Assembly (NCBI RefSeq): GCF_010975005.1
Contig: NZ_JAAIVC010000023.1
Coordinates: 1 to 33,786 of the forward strand
Origin: Caulobacter sp. 17J65-9
GTDB taxonomy: Bacteria; Pseudomonadota; Alphaproteobacteria; Caulobacterales; Caulobacteraceae
Direction: 5' to 3'
Length of the DNA: 33,786 bases
Shown: piece after piece, positions 24,718 through 33,636 of the stretch
How positions within the stretch are numbered: position 1 is the stretch's first letter
Layout of the letters: each line of letters starts with the position of its first letter
Position numbers and translations under genes: made by a program
The notes under the pieces: model-generated
Seen by the model: only the letters and a program-made list of their open reading frames with translations
Told to the model about the DNA's origin: nothing
Databases searched by the model: none

Positions 24718-25728
24718 GTGGCGTCGGTCACCATCATCGAAGTCGCCGAGCGGGCGGGCGTGTCGATCAAGACCGTCTCGCGCGTGCTGAACCGCGAGCC
24801 GAACGTGCGCGAGGAGACCCGCGAGCGGGTGATGGCGGCTGTCCACGCGCTGGACTATCAGCCCAGCCTCTCGGCCCGCAGCCTCGCCGGCGCGCGCTCC
24901 TTCCTGATCGGGCTGCTGTTCGACAACCCGAGCCCGGCCTATGTCAGCGACATCCAACTGGGCGCGGTCTCGCGCTGCCGCGAGAGCGGCTACCACCTGA
25001 CCATCGAGCCGGTCGACGCCGGCAGCCCCGACCTGGAACGGGTGGTCCGCCAGATCGTCTCCACCCTGCGCCTGGACGGCGTGATCCTGACCCCGCCGGT
25101 CTGCGACGACGAGCGGGTGCTGGACGTGCTGGAGAAGAGCGGCACGCCCTATGTCCGCGTCGCCCCGGACCGCCAGCCCGACCGCGCCGCGCGCGTGGGC
25201 ATGGACGACTGGCGCGCGGCCTTCGAGATGACCCGGCGGCTGATCGAGCTGGGCCACAAGGACATCGGCTTCATCCAGGGCCACCCGAACCACGGCGCCT
25301 CGCACCTGCGCCACGAGGGCTATCTGGCGGCGCTGTCCTCGCACGGCCTGACGCCGCGGCCGGGGCGGGTGAAGCAGGGCTGGTTCGACTTCCAGTCGGG
25401 CTTCACGTGCGCTGAGGAGCTGCTGGCCGACGCCGATGATCGGCCCAGCGCGATCTTCGCCTCGAACGACGACATGGCGCTGGGGGTGATGGCCGCGGCG
25501 GGCCGCCTGCGCATCGGCGTGCCGGAGCAGCTGTCGATCGCCGGCTTCGACGACACGCCCGCCGCCCTCACCGTATGGCCGCAGCTGACCACCGTCGCCC
25601 AGCCGATCTTCCAGATGGCCGCGGCCGCCTGCGACCTGATCATCTCTGGCGAGGCGCGCGAGGGCGCGGCCCCGGCCCGGCTGCTGGACTTCAAGGTGAT
25701 CGAGCGGGGGTCGACGGCGGGGCGGTAG
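24718..25728 (+). CDS. LacI-family transcriptional regulator
   Basis: I place the start at GTG 24718, after GAGAGGGGGA; the longer frame from 24652 would add 22 residues read through the terminator hairpin. The 336-residue protein has the N-terminal helix-turn-helix TIIEVAERAGVSIKTVSRVLN at about 5-25, the hinge YQPSLSARSLAG, and a periplasmic-binding-like effector domain (FLIGLLFDNPSPAYV ... GFIQGHPNHGASHLRHEGYLAAL ... IFASNDDMALGVM ... GFDDTPAALTVWPQLTTV). The recognition helix carries Ile-Lys where LacI has Tyr-Gln. By position it probably represses maltodextrin or glucose genes nearby and is released by a sugar; its counterpart in C. crescentus is malI. Which of the two operator types it binds is open. 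Confidence 0.88.
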   Translation: MASVTIIEVAERAGVSIKTVSRVLNREPNVREETRERVMAAVHALDYQPSLSARSLAGARSFLIGLLFDNPSPAYVSDIQLGAVSRCRESGYHLTIEPVDAGSPDLERVVRQIVSTLRLDGVILTPPVCDDERVLDVLEKSGTPYVRVAPDRQPDRAARVGMDDWRAAFEMTRRLIELGHKDIGFIQGHPNHGASHLRHEGYLAALSSHGLTPRPGRVKQGWFDFQSGFTCAEELLADADDRPSAIFASNDDMALGVMAAAGRLRIGVPEQLSIAGFDDTPAALTVWPQLTTVAQPIFQMAAAACDLIISGEAREGAAPARLLDFKVIERGSTAGR

Positions 25729-25733
25729 GCCCC

Positions 25734-25905
25734 AGATCCTCCCCCGAGCGAAGCGGTGGGGGAGGGGGACCGCGAAGCGGTGGAGGGGGCTCCAGCTTGG
25801 CGCCCCGTTGACGCCGGTTGCGACGGACAGGTCGCGCTCCGCTGGAGCCCCCCACGGCGGCTTGCGCCGCCTGCTCCCCCCAGCGCTCCGCTCGGGGGGA
25901 GATCT
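25734..25905. repeat. Long palindromic intergenic repeat element
   Basis: The arm 25734-25796 (AGATCCTCCCCCGAGCG...GGCTCCAGC) is a near-complete inverted copy of 25841-25905 (GCTGGAGCC...CGGGGGGAGATCT), around a 44-base centre. The left arm also holds an internal repeat of CGAAGCGGTGG. It fills the gap between the converging LacI-family and glucoamylase genes and encodes nothing obvious. It may be a dispersed non-coding repeat and would form a very stable hairpin that can end transcription in both directions. Confidence 0.75.
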
Positions 25906-25922
25906 TGATGCGCCGCCCTCGC

Positions 25923-28298
25923 CTACTTCGCCCCGTACCGCGCCTTCACCGGGGCGTAGCTGTCCCACACTACGCCGTCGCTGACCGAGCGCAGCAGCTT
26001 GACGTATTCGGCGTGCGACCAGGCCAGCGGGGTGGCCGAGTTCGTCCCCTCGCCCAGGGCCTCGGCGTGCGAGGTGGGGTGGCCGACCCCGTCCCAGACC
26101 TGCTCGGACAGCATCAGCCCGTCGTTGGCGAAGGCCTCCATGCCGGCCACGTAGGTCTTGCGGATCCGCGCGATGGCCGCGGCGTCGGGCGCGCCGTTCA
26201 GGCCGGCGGCGGCCAGCTCGTAATGGCCGCGCTCGCCGGTGAAGATCGGCCACACGCGGCCGCGCTGGCCGGCGTGCATCTGGCCGCCGGCGCCGTAGTT
26301 GGCGCCGTTGGCCGTGTCCTCGCCGTAGCCGTCCGTGCCGTAGCGGCGCCAGCCCGGATAGGTCTGGCCGTCGAGGCGGAAGTCGTAGTGGACGCGCGAA
26401 ACGTCCTCGCGGCCCTGGTCGTCCAGCTCCGGCAGGGTGGCCAGCACGTGCGGGTCGTCGGCCCGGCGCACGCCGTAGCGCACCAGCTCCAGGAAGCCGG
26501 CGTCTAACACCTTGTCGGCGGTCGGCTCGCCCTGGCCGTTGCGCACCTCGATGGTGCTGGGGCGGCTGGCGTCCTCGGTCCGGTTGATGCGCAGGTAGTA
26601 GCGCCCGTCGCCGAGCGCCCCGGCGGTGGTGAACAGCCGGGCCTCAAGCTTGGCGGAATAGTCGTCGGCGGCCTTGCGGTAGCGCGCGGCCGAGGCCGGG
26701 TCGCCCGCCTGGTCGGCGATGTCGGCGGCGACGGTCAGGCCGGCGATGACCGCGGCCGTGGTCGAGGGCGAGTGGCCCGGCTGCTCCTCCCAGCGCTCCT
26801 GCTGGGTGAAGGGCGGGACGATGGTCTCATGGTTCCAGTCGATGTCGACCTTGCCGCCGTCGACCAGGAAGTCGGCCGCGGGCTTCAGCATGGAGCGGTA
26901 GGAGGCCGTCACGTCGCCCTCGGGCAGCCAGCCCAGCTTCCAGAGCTTCCAGCCCAGCATGATCGGCATGGCCGTCTGGTCCAGCTGGACGCCCACCCAC
27001 TCCGGCGTGCCGTCGACCTCGGCCTTCTGCAGGAACCAGCCGCCCGCGCCGCCGCGGTACTTGGGCGTGTTCGGCCCGACCTGGACGCGCGGCAGGTAGC
27101 GGAAGGAGGCCAGCGGGGTCTGCCGGTCGCCGAGCGCGGCCAGCGCCATGGCGCACTGGTAGAAGTCGCGCGGCCAGACCGCCTTGTAGCCGGTCGACGG
27201 GTTCTCGGCCGAGACCGTGTCGCCCCACGGGTTGGACAGCGACGCGATCAGGGCGCCGGCGTAGGTGCGGTCCTCCTGGACCTTCAGGGCCAGGGCGCTG
27301 GCCTGGACCAGCTTGCCGCCGTCGGTCGACGCCTCGCGCAGGCGCGGCAGCTCGGTCAGCGAGGCGAGGTAGTCTTCCCAGCCGACCCGGTCACCCTCGC
27401 CGTTGAAGCGGGCCAGCACCTCGGCGTAGCCGGTCTTCAGCGAGCCGTCGGCGGAGGCCGCGCTGGCGCTAGCGTCCGGGCCGAAGCCGATGGCGAAGTC
27501 GAAGGTCTGCTCGCCGCGCTTCACGGTCGGCAGTTGGCCGGTCAGCATGATCGCGCCGCGCGCCGCGCCGGTGGTGGCGTAGGCGTTGTCCATCTTCCCG
27601 TCGGCGAGATCGGTCAGGCCGTCGGAGGCGCCCATCCAGCCGACGCTGGCCTTGGTGAAGGGACGGGAGGGCTTCAGCGTCAGGAACACGCCGCCGTCGT
27701 TCGCCGTCAGCCAGCCGACGTTGGCGCCGCCGGCGTCGTTACCGCCGGTGTTGGCCATGTGCGGCTCCAGCAGCAGGTAGGGCGTGGCGCTTCCCTTCAG
27801 GGCGCGCACGGTCACCCGCAGGAACAGGCTCTGGCGGTCCGGGTCGGTGAAGATCCGCTTCTCGATCTCGAAGCGGCCCTGCTTGTCGGTGGTGGTGATC
27901 CTGTAGGCCGGCGACAGCGGCCGGCCGGCCGCGTCGACGTGCAGGAACTCGGTCTTCGAGGTGGTGTCGACGCCTTCGACAGCCAGGCCCGTCGGGGTCA
28001 TCACCGCGAAGCGCAGTTGCTTGATCTGCGCCTGGTGGATCAGGCCGTACATGGTCTCGGTCAGCACGCCGTCGGCGATCGAGTACCAGACCTTGGAGAC
28101 GGTCCCGGTCGGGCCGCCGTCCTTGTAGGCCCCGTCGACATAGGCCTCGTAGGACGCGCCCACCCCGGTCTTGGCGGCGTAGGCCCAGGTGGTCGGCGCC
28201 TGCGGCGCCGGCGGGACCGTGCCGGTGGCGGCCAGGGCGGGCGAGCCGAGCGCGGCGGCCGCGGTCAGGGCGGCGGCGGAAACGGAGAGACGGCGCAT
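25923..28298 (-). CDS. Glycoside hydrolase family 15 glucoamylase (exported)
   Basis: The 791-residue protein starts at ATG 28298 with GAGG upstream and a signal peptide (MRRLSVSAAALTAAAALG, cleaved near SPALAA). An N-terminal beta-sandwich (to about 300) is followed by the (alpha/alpha)6 catalytic domain: YKAVWPRDFYQCAMALAALGD, RWEEQPGHSPSTTAA with E504/E505 and LSEQVWDG with E732, the sites of the general acid and base in GH15. It would release glucose from the non-reducing ends of maltodextrins in the periplasm. The length and domain order match bacterial glucoamylases/glucodextranases. It is the second gene of the reverse unit with the GH97 gene, 230 bases apart, that gap holding an inverted-repeat element. 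The longer frame to 28388 only reads into that element. Confidence 0.9.
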   Translation of the reverse strand: MRRLSVSAAALTAAAALGSPALAATGTVPPAPQAPTTWAYAAKTGVGASYEAYVDGAYKDGGPTGTVSKVWYSIADGVLTETMYGLIHQAQIKQLRFAVMTPTGLAVEGVDTTSKTEFLHVDAAGRPLSPAYRITTTDKQGRFEIEKRIFTDPDRQSLFLRVTVRALKGSATPYLLLEPHMANTGGNDAGGANVGWLTANDGGVFLTLKPSRPFTKASVGWMGASDGLTDLADGKMDNAYATTGAARGAIMLTGQLPTVKRGEQTFDFAIGFGPDASASAASADGSLKTGYAEVLARFNGEGDRVGWEDYLASLTELPRLREASTDGGKLVQASALALKVQEDRTYAGALIASLSNPWGDTVSAENPSTGYKAVWPRDFYQCAMALAALGDRQTPLASFRYLPRVQVGPNTPKYRGGAGGWFLQKAEVDGTPEWVGVQLDQTAMPIMLGWKLWKLGWLPEGDVTASYRSMLKPAADFLVDGGKVDIDWNHETIVPPFTQQERWEEQPGHSPSTTAAVIAGLTVAADIADQAGDPASAARYRKAADDYSAKLEARLFTTAGALGDGRYYLRINRTEDASRPSTIEVRNGQGEPTADKVLDAGFLELVRYGVRRADDPHVLATLPELDDQGREDVSRVHYDFRLDGQTYPGWRRYGTDGYGEDTANGANYGAGGQMHAGQRGRVWPIFTGERGHYELAAAGLNGAPDAAAIARIRKTYVAGMEAFANDGLMLSEQVWDGVGHPTSHAEALGEGTNSATPLAWSHAEYVKLLRSVSDGVVWDSYAPVKARYGAK

Positions 28299-28352
28299 CA
28301 GGACCTCGCTGAGCTTCAGCCGTAGCAGGCGGAAGTGCTTCGTTGGAAAAAT

Positions 28353-28496
28353 CAATTCGTCACCCTCGGGCTCGTCCCGAGGGCCCATCGTTCAGCCGCA
28401 GCACCGCCCGCAGTTTCAGGCGCAGCGCCCCACCACCGACGTCGCGCGTCGGCGCCATGGGCCCTCGGGACGAGCCCGAGGGTGACGGTTGAATTG
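28353..28496. repeat. Inverted-repeat element between GH97 and glucoamylase genes
   Basis: A perfect 30-bp arm at 28359-28388 (starting GTCACCCTCGGGCTCGTCCC) is inverted at 28457-28486, extended by CAATTC at 28353-28358 and GAATTG at 28491-28496 with four unpaired bases. Each arm is itself a hairpin (CCCTCGGG/CCCGAGGG, 5-base loop). The 68-base centre has no gene. CCCTCGGG-based palindromes of this kind are familiar as dispersed intergenic repeats in Caulobacterales (from memory, not searched). It sits inside the reverse-strand two-gene unit. Confidence 0.75.
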
Positions 28497-28528
28497 CTGA
28501 CCGCATGCGACGCCCCCTCGGCTCCTCG

Positions 28529-30562
28529 TCACCGCACCGGCACGAAGCGGATGGCCTGGCCGCCGCCGGGGGCGAGGTTCAGGGTCAGGGTGTCGGCGCT
28601 GGTGACCGTGCGCTCCTCGACGACGATGTCCTCGCGGGCGGTCTTCCAGTTGGCGTTCGGGCCGTCGCGGTAGATCTGTGCCTTGTACTTGCGGCCCGGG
28701 TCGAGGAAGCCCAGCGGCGCGTCGAGCACCCGGCCGTTCTCGTCGGTGATCGCGCCCAGGTACCAGGCGTCGCTGTGGCGGTCCTTGCGCACGATGGTGA
28801 CGAAGTCGCCGACCTCGCCGTTCAGCACGCGGGTGTCGGCCCAGTCGGTCGGCACGTCCTTGATGAACTGGAACGGCTTGGGGTTGGCCTCGTAGTTCTC
28901 CAGCAGGTCGGCGGCCATCTGGATCGGGCTGTAGATCACCACGTAGAGCGCCAGCTGCTTGGCCCAGGTGGTGGGCACGCCGTCGGGCGAGCGGGTCTTC
29001 ATGCCGAAGATGCCCGGGGTGAAGTCCATCGGCCCGGCCAGGAGGCGGGTGAACACCAGGTTGGTCTCGTGCTCGGGCGGATTACCGGGCTGGCCCCAGG
29101 CGTTGTACTCCTGGCCGCGCGCGCCCTCGCGCGAGATCCAGTTGGGATAGGTGCGCCTGAGGCCCGTATCCTTGATCGGCTCGTGCGGATTGATGGCGAT
29201 GTGGCGCTCCGCCGCCTCGGTCACGACCCGCAGGTGGTGGCGGGCCATGGCCTGGCTTTCGTGCCAGGCGAAGTGGACCAGGCCGTCGTCGCCCATGACC
29301 TGGGCGCCGCGGGCGTCGGCGACATAGCCGGTCTTGACCGTGTCGATCCCCAGGCGCGCGTCGAGGTCCAGCGCGTCTTCCAGCTGGCTTTCGTAGACCG
29401 CCGCGTTGCCGCCGGTCTCGTGGTGGCCGATCAGGCGCACGCCCTTGGATCTGGCGTAGGCGGCCACGCGCTCGAGGTCGAAATCGGGCGCCGGCCTGGT
29501 GAAGCTGAAATCCTGGCCGGCGCCGAACCAGTCGCCGTCCCAGCCCTGGTTCCAGCCTTCGATCAGCACGCCGCCGAAGCCGTTCTTCGCGGCGAAGTCG
29601 ATGTGGCGGATGGCGTTCTCGGTGGTGGCGCCGTGCTTCGGCCCGGTCGACCAGGTCGACCTGTCGAGGTGCATCTCCCACCAGATGCCGACGTACTTGG
29701 TCGGCTTGAACCAGGAGACGTCGCCCAGCTTGTTGGGCTCGTTCAGGTTCAGGATCAGGTCGGACATGACCAGGCCGCCGGCGCTGTCGGCGATCTGCAT
29801 CGTCCGCCACGGCGTCGGGAACGGCGCCTCGCGCACCACCTTGGCGGCGTCGAGGCCCGGCGTCAGGGCGGCCTTGAAGCGGCGCCCCTCCACCCGGGTC
29901 AGGTTCATGCCGGCGTAGTCGACCAGCGCCGCCTCGTGGAAGGCGATGTGGAGGCCTGCGTCCGTGCGCACGGTCATCGGGGTCTGGGCGGCGCCGACCT
30001 GGTCGATGGCGGTGCGGTTGTAGAGGTACTCCTCGCGGTTCCACTCCCCGGCCGGGATCCACCAGGCCGTGCCGGCGTCGGCGAGGTTGAACTCGGTCAG
30101 CTCCTCGGCGATGCGCACGGACTTCAGCGACGGCTGGTCGGGGAACTCGTAACGGAAGCCCAGGCCGTCGTCGTAGAGGCGGAACACCACGTCCAGGCGG
30201 CGCTTGAGGCCGCCGCGCTCGGCCAGGTTCACGCGCAGCTCGGTGTAGCGGTCGCGCACGAAGCGGCGCTCGCCCCACGGCTGCTCCCAGATGGTGTCGG
30301 ACGAGCGCGTGCTCTGGCCGACCACCGCGAAGTTGCGCTCCAGCTTCGGCGCGTCGACCAACAGGAAGCCCAGCCGCGACGGCTGGATCACCGGCTTGCC
30401 GTAGCGCGCGACCGTGTAGCTGGGCCGGCCGTCGCCGTCGGTGGTGAGCTCGACGCTGAGCACGGCGCCGGGCGAGGCGGCGTGAGCGGGGGCGCTGGAT
30501 TGGGCGAGGCTCGGCGTCGACACGAGCAGTAACGCGCCCACCAGGGCGAAGAGCCGGAGCAT
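28529..30562 (-). CDS. Glycoside hydrolase family 97 alpha-glucosidase (SusB-like, exported)
   Basis: The 677-residue protein begins at ATG 30562, behind GGGGGGA, with signal peptide MLRLFALVGALLLVSTPSLAQ; the longer frame to 30631 has no signal-peptide logic. It has the GH97 order: N-terminal beta-sandwich, (beta/alpha)8 barrel and C-terminal beta domain. Key residues of the inverting subgroup are present: E382 in HHETGG, E461 in NPHEPIKDTG, E479 in REG and E485 in RGQE. The 18- and 24-residue spacings from E461 equal those between E508, E526 and E532 of Bacteroides SusB. Calcium-dependent release of glucose from malto-oligosaccharides in the periplasm is the family role. The gene diverges from the TonB-dependent receptor and is followed by the glucoamylase gene. 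Confidence 0.9.
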   Translation of the reverse strand: MLRLFALVGALLLVSTPSLAQSSAPAHAASPGAVLSVELTTDGDGRPSYTVARYGKPVIQPSRLGFLLVDAPKLERNFAVVGQSTRSSDTIWEQPWGERRFVRDRYTELRVNLAERGGLKRRLDVVFRLYDDGLGFRYEFPDQPSLKSVRIAEELTEFNLADAGTAWWIPAGEWNREEYLYNRTAIDQVGAAQTPMTVRTDAGLHIAFHEAALVDYAGMNLTRVEGRRFKAALTPGLDAAKVVREAPFPTPWRTMQIADSAGGLVMSDLILNLNEPNKLGDVSWFKPTKYVGIWWEMHLDRSTWSTGPKHGATTENAIRHIDFAAKNGFGGVLIEGWNQGWDGDWFGAGQDFSFTRPAPDFDLERVAAYARSKGVRLIGHHETGGNAAVYESQLEDALDLDARLGIDTVKTGYVADARGAQVMGDDGLVHFAWHESQAMARHHLRVVTEAAERHIAINPHEPIKDTGLRRTYPNWISREGARGQEYNAWGQPGNPPEHETNLVFTRLLAGPMDFTPGIFGMKTRSPDGVPTTWAKQLALYVVIYSPIQMAADLLENYEANPKPFQFIKDVPTDWADTRVLNGEVGDFVTIVRKDRHSDAWYLGAITDENGRVLDAPLGFLDPGRKYKAQIYRDGPNANWKTAREDIVVEERTVTSADTLTLNLAPGGGQAIRFVPVR

Positions 30563-30615
30563 GTGCAGTCCCCCCATGCGCCCCCCTGCCGGCCGAAACC
30601 GGCGGAAGATCGCGT

Positions 30616-30651
30616 TTGCAATATTTTGCAAAGCCGCGACCGAGGTGTCAA
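30616..30651 (-). promoter_or_regulatory. GH97 promoter overlapped by a TTGCAA operator
   Basis: On the reverse strand TTGACA (30651-30646) and CAAAAT (30628-30623) are spaced by 17 bases. Two TTGCAA boxes at 30616-30621 and 30626-30631, four bases apart, cover the -10 region. This places a probable repressor site directly on the promoter, leaving a leader of about 55 bases before ATG 30562. Confidence 0.55.
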
Positions 30652-30740
30652 CGCAGGGTTTTCCAGTCGCAAAAGGCGGAAAAACGCCAATTCACTCTTA
30701 TGGATAACCATGTGCGGCAACAGATCGCACGCCATGCCGC

Positions 30741-30795
30741 TGCAAGCGTTGCAATTTTGCAATTGCCGTTTGTGAAAAACTTGCAATAGTTTGCG
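30741..30795. promoter_or_regulatory. Cluster of TTGCAA operator-like repeats upstream of the TonB-dependent receptor
   Basis: TGCAAGCGTTGCA at 30741-30753 is a palindrome of LacI-family form; TTGCAA recurs at 30749-30754 and 30757-30762; and TTGCAATAGTTTGC at 30781-30794 resembles the site at 30616-30631 (TTGCAATATTTTGC). A possible promoter, TTGCCG at 30763-30768 and AATAGT at 30785-30790, lies among them. The cluster suggests cooperative or looped repression with the site on the divergent GH97 promoter. Confidence 0.5.
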
Positions 30796-30847
30796 GCAGA
30801 CGGCCGGAACTGCAGCGCGAGATTGCGCCCGGTCGCAAGGGGGGAAC

Positions 30848-33580
30848 ATGACAGCGAGTTTCAAGCGTAACCGCGCGCGCCTAATGGGCGGCGCGGCCAC
30901 CAGCCTGGTGCTGTTGCTGGCGGGGGCCGGCGTGGCTCAGGCCCAGGACGCGTCCGAAGCGTCCAACGTCGACGAAGTGGTCGTCACCGGCATCCGCGCG
31001 GGCATCGAAAGCTCGATCGCGGTGAAGAAGAAAGAGTCCTCGATCGTCGAGGTCGTCTCCGCCGAAGACATCGGCAAGCTGCCGGACGTGTCGATCGCCG
31101 AGTCGATCGGCCGCCTGCCGGGCCTGGCGCTGCAGCGCCTCGACGGTCGCGGCCAGGTGCTGAGCATCCGCGGCCTGGCCCCGGACTTCTCGACCGCGCT
31201 GCTGAACGGCCGCGAGCAGGTCACCACCGGCAACAACCGCGGCGTCGAGTTCGACCAGTATCCGTCCGAGCTGCTGAGCTCGGTCGTGGTCTACAAGACC
31301 CCGGACGCCGCCCTGCTGGGCCAGGGCCTGGCCGGCACCGCCGACATGCGCACCGTGCGCCCGCTGGAATACGGCAAGCGCGCCATCGCGGCCGGCTACC
31401 GCTACGAGTGGAACGACATCGGCGCCCTGGCCGCCGGCTCGACCGACAAGGGCCAGCGCTACAGCGTCTCCTACATCGACCAGTACTTCGACGGTAAGCT
31501 GGGCCTGGCGCTCGGCTACTCGCACATCAATACGCCGTATCAATCCGAGCGCTGGAACGCCTGGGGCTATCCGAACGCCGACGCGAACAACGTGGTGATC
31601 GGCGGCGCCAAGCCGTACGTGATGTCGGGCGAGCTGGAACGCGACAGCGTCATGGGCACGCTGGAGATCAAGCCGGACGCCCGCGCCACCCACACCATCG
31701 ACGTCTTCTATTCCGAGTTCAGCGACACCCAGAACCTCAAGGGCATCGAGTTCCCGCTCTACTGGTCGTCGGCGTCCCTGGCCCCGGGCTACACCACCGA
31801 CAACGGCATGGTGACCGAAGGCACCTTCACCGGCGTCGGCGCGGTGGTCCGCAACGACATGAACACCCGCGACGCCACCCTGGCCTCGGTCGGCTGGAAC
31901 ACCACCGCGCAGATGGGAGACCACTGGACCGCGGTCGTCGACCTGAGCCTGTCCAAGGTCGACCGCACGGACATGGTCCTGGAGAGCTACTCCGGCACCG
32001 GCCGTCCGGGCGTCGGCGCGACCGCCACCATCGACTTCAACATGATGGACGACGGCCGGGCGATGTTCTCCTCGAACATCAACTACGCCGACCCGAACCT
32101 GATCAAGCTGACCATGCCGCAGGGCTGGGGCTCGAACTCGGCCCTGCCAGGCGGCCAGGACGGCTACCTGAACATGCCCTCGACCGAGGACAAGCTCTGG
32201 GCCGCCCGCGTCAGCGCCAAGCGCGAGCTGGAGAACGACTGGTTCGACAGCGTCGAGTTCGGCCTGAACTTGACCGATCGCACCAAGACCCTCGACAACG
32301 AGGAGTGGTTCCTGAAGGTCGCCGGCCACCCGGCCAGCGTGCCGATCCCGGCCAGCGCCATCACCGGCACCACCGCGCTCGACTTCATCGGCATCCCCGG
32401 CATGGTCAGCTACGACCCGATGGCGCTGATCAACAGCGGCGTCTACAGCCGGGTCGCCAACCCGAACGCCGACGTGGCCGTGAAGAGCTGGCGCGTCGAC
32501 GAAAAGGTCTCGGTCGCCTTCGTCAAGGCGGACATCGACGCCATGGTCGGCGGGGTCCCGGTGACCGGCAACATCGGCCTGCAGATGGTCAACACCGACC
32601 AGAGCTCCGACGCGCTGGGCGCGATCGGCTCGCCTGGCCCCGGCGGCTCCATCTACACCCGTCCGCTGTCGGGCGGCGACGAGTACACCAACTTCCTGCC
32701 GAGCCTGAACCTGACGTTCGCCCTGCCGAACGAGCAGCTGCTGCGCTTCGGCGCCGCCCGGACCATGGCGCGCGCGCGCATGGACCAGATGCGCGCCAGC
32801 GTTCAGTTCAACTACGACCAGGGCAAGGCGACGAGCACGTCCCTCGCCAACTCGCCGTGGAGCGCCAACGGCGGCAACCCGGAACTGAAGCCGTGGCTCG
32901 CCGACTCGATCGACGTCTCCTACGAGAAGTACTTCGGGCGTAAGGCCTACGTTTCGGCGGCGGCCTACTACAAGGACCTGAAGACCTACGTCTACGACCG
33001 CTCGGAGCTCTACGACTTCAGCGGCGTCGCCTACACCGGGCCGACCCCGCCGACGCTCCACGAGGGCTACCTGACCACGCCGCAAAACGGCGAAGGCGGG
33101 AAGATCTACGGCCTGGAGCTGACCGCCTCGGTGCCGTTCGGCATGTTCGCCGAGATCCTCGACGGCTTCGGCGTCAGCGGCAGCGCCTCGTTCACCGAAA
33201 GCTCGATCAAGCCGAACCCGGGCGACCCGGCGACGCCGATCCCGGGCCTGTCGGACACCGTGATCAACACGACGATCTACTACGAGAAGAACGGCTTCGA
33301 GGCCCGGATCAGCGACCGCTACCGGTCGAAGTTCCTGGGCGAGGTGTCGGGCTTCGGCAACGGCCGGACCCAGCGCTTCGTGGACGCCGAATCCGTGATC
33401 GACGCCCAGATCGGCTACCGCTTCGGCGAGGGCCCGATGGAAGGCCTGTCGGTCCTGTTCCAGGCCAACAACCTGACCGACGAGCCGTTCACCACCTACC
33501 AGAACAACGACTCGCGCCAGGTCACCGACTTCCAGCGCTACGGCCGCACCTACATGCTGGGCGTGAACTACCGCTTCTAA
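30848..33580 (+). CDS. TonB-dependent receptor (MalA-like, maltodextrin uptake)
   Basis: The 910-residue outer-membrane receptor starts at ATG 30848 after AAGGGGGGAAC; the frame from 30791 adds 19 residues without support. A signal peptide ends near AGVAQAQ (residue 33), followed by the TonB box DEVVVTGIR at 42-50 and the plug with KLPDVSIAESIGRLPGL and SIRGLAPDFSTALLNGRE. The rest is a 22-strand barrel ending in Phe (NYRF). This is the Caulobacterales receptor type, and the flanking alpha-glucosidase, glucoamylase, sugar importer and LacI gene match the C. crescentus maltodextrin cluster containing malA, so maltodextrins are the likely substrate. It is divergent from the GH97 gene and ends at a strong terminator. 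Confidence 0.92.
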   Translation: MTASFKRNRARLMGGAATSLVLLLAGAGVAQAQDASEASNVDEVVVTGIRAGIESSIAVKKKESSIVEVVSAEDIGKLPDVSIAESIGRLPGLALQRLDGRGQVLSIRGLAPDFSTALLNGREQVTTGNNRGVEFDQYPSELLSSVVVYKTPDAALLGQGLAGTADMRTVRPLEYGKRAIAAGYRYEWNDIGALAAGSTDKGQRYSVSYIDQYFDGKLGLALGYSHINTPYQSERWNAWGYPNADANNVVIGGAKPYVMSGELERDSVMGTLEIKPDARATHTIDVFYSEFSDTQNLKGIEFPLYWSSASLAPGYTTDNGMVTEGTFTGVGAVVRNDMNTRDATLASVGWNTTAQMGDHWTAVVDLSLSKVDRTDMVLESYSGTGRPGVGATATIDFNMMDDGRAMFSSNINYADPNLIKLTMPQGWGSNSALPGGQDGYLNMPSTEDKLWAARVSAKRELENDWFDSVEFGLNLTDRTKTLDNEEWFLKVAGHPASVPIPASAITGTTALDFIGIPGMVSYDPMALINSGVYSRVANPNADVAVKSWRVDEKVSVAFVKADIDAMVGGVPVTGNIGLQMVNTDQSSDALGAIGSPGPGGSIYTRPLSGGDEYTNFLPSLNLTFALPNEQLLRFGAARTMARARMDQMRASVQFNYDQGKATSTSLANSPWSANGGNPELKPWLADSIDVSYEKYFGRKAYVSAAAYYKDLKTYVYDRSELYDFSGVAYTGPTPPTLHEGYLTTPQNGEGGKIYGLELTASVPFGMFAEILDGFGVSGSASFTESSIKPNPGDPATPIPGLSDTVINTTIYYEKNGFEARISDRYRSKFLGEVSGFGNGRTQRFVDAESVIDAQIGYRFGEGPMEGLSVLFQANNLTDEPFTTYQNNDSRQVTDFQRYGRTYMLGVNYRF

Positions 33581-33595
33581 GTCCAGTCCGCGTTC

Positions 33596-33636
33596 GGGCC
33601 CCCCAGCCGGTCGATTCCGGCCGGGGGGCCCTTTTC
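33596..33636 (+). terminator. Terminator after the TonB-dependent receptor gene
   Basis: A 15-bp stem (33596-33610 with 33617-33631, one mismatch) with a 6-base loop is followed by CTTTTC, 15 bases after the receptor stop. A second hairpin without a T-run follows at 33655-33679 (AGCGGGCCC/GGGCCCGCT). Confidence 0.8.

Noticed and set aside
28299-28388. Upstream extension of the glucoamylase frame by 30 codons
   Set aside because: It reads into the inverted-repeat element and would bury the signal peptide; ATG 28298 has a ribosome site.
25734-28496. Whether the two inverted-repeat elements mark an insertion sequence carrying the glucoamylase gene
   Set aside because: The two elements differ in sequence, no transposase or target duplication is seen, and the gene has host-like codon use.
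28505-30532. 675-codon open frame on the + strand opposite GH97
   Set aside because: Shadow of the GH97 gene, whose catalytic glutamates and signal peptide are evident on the - strand.
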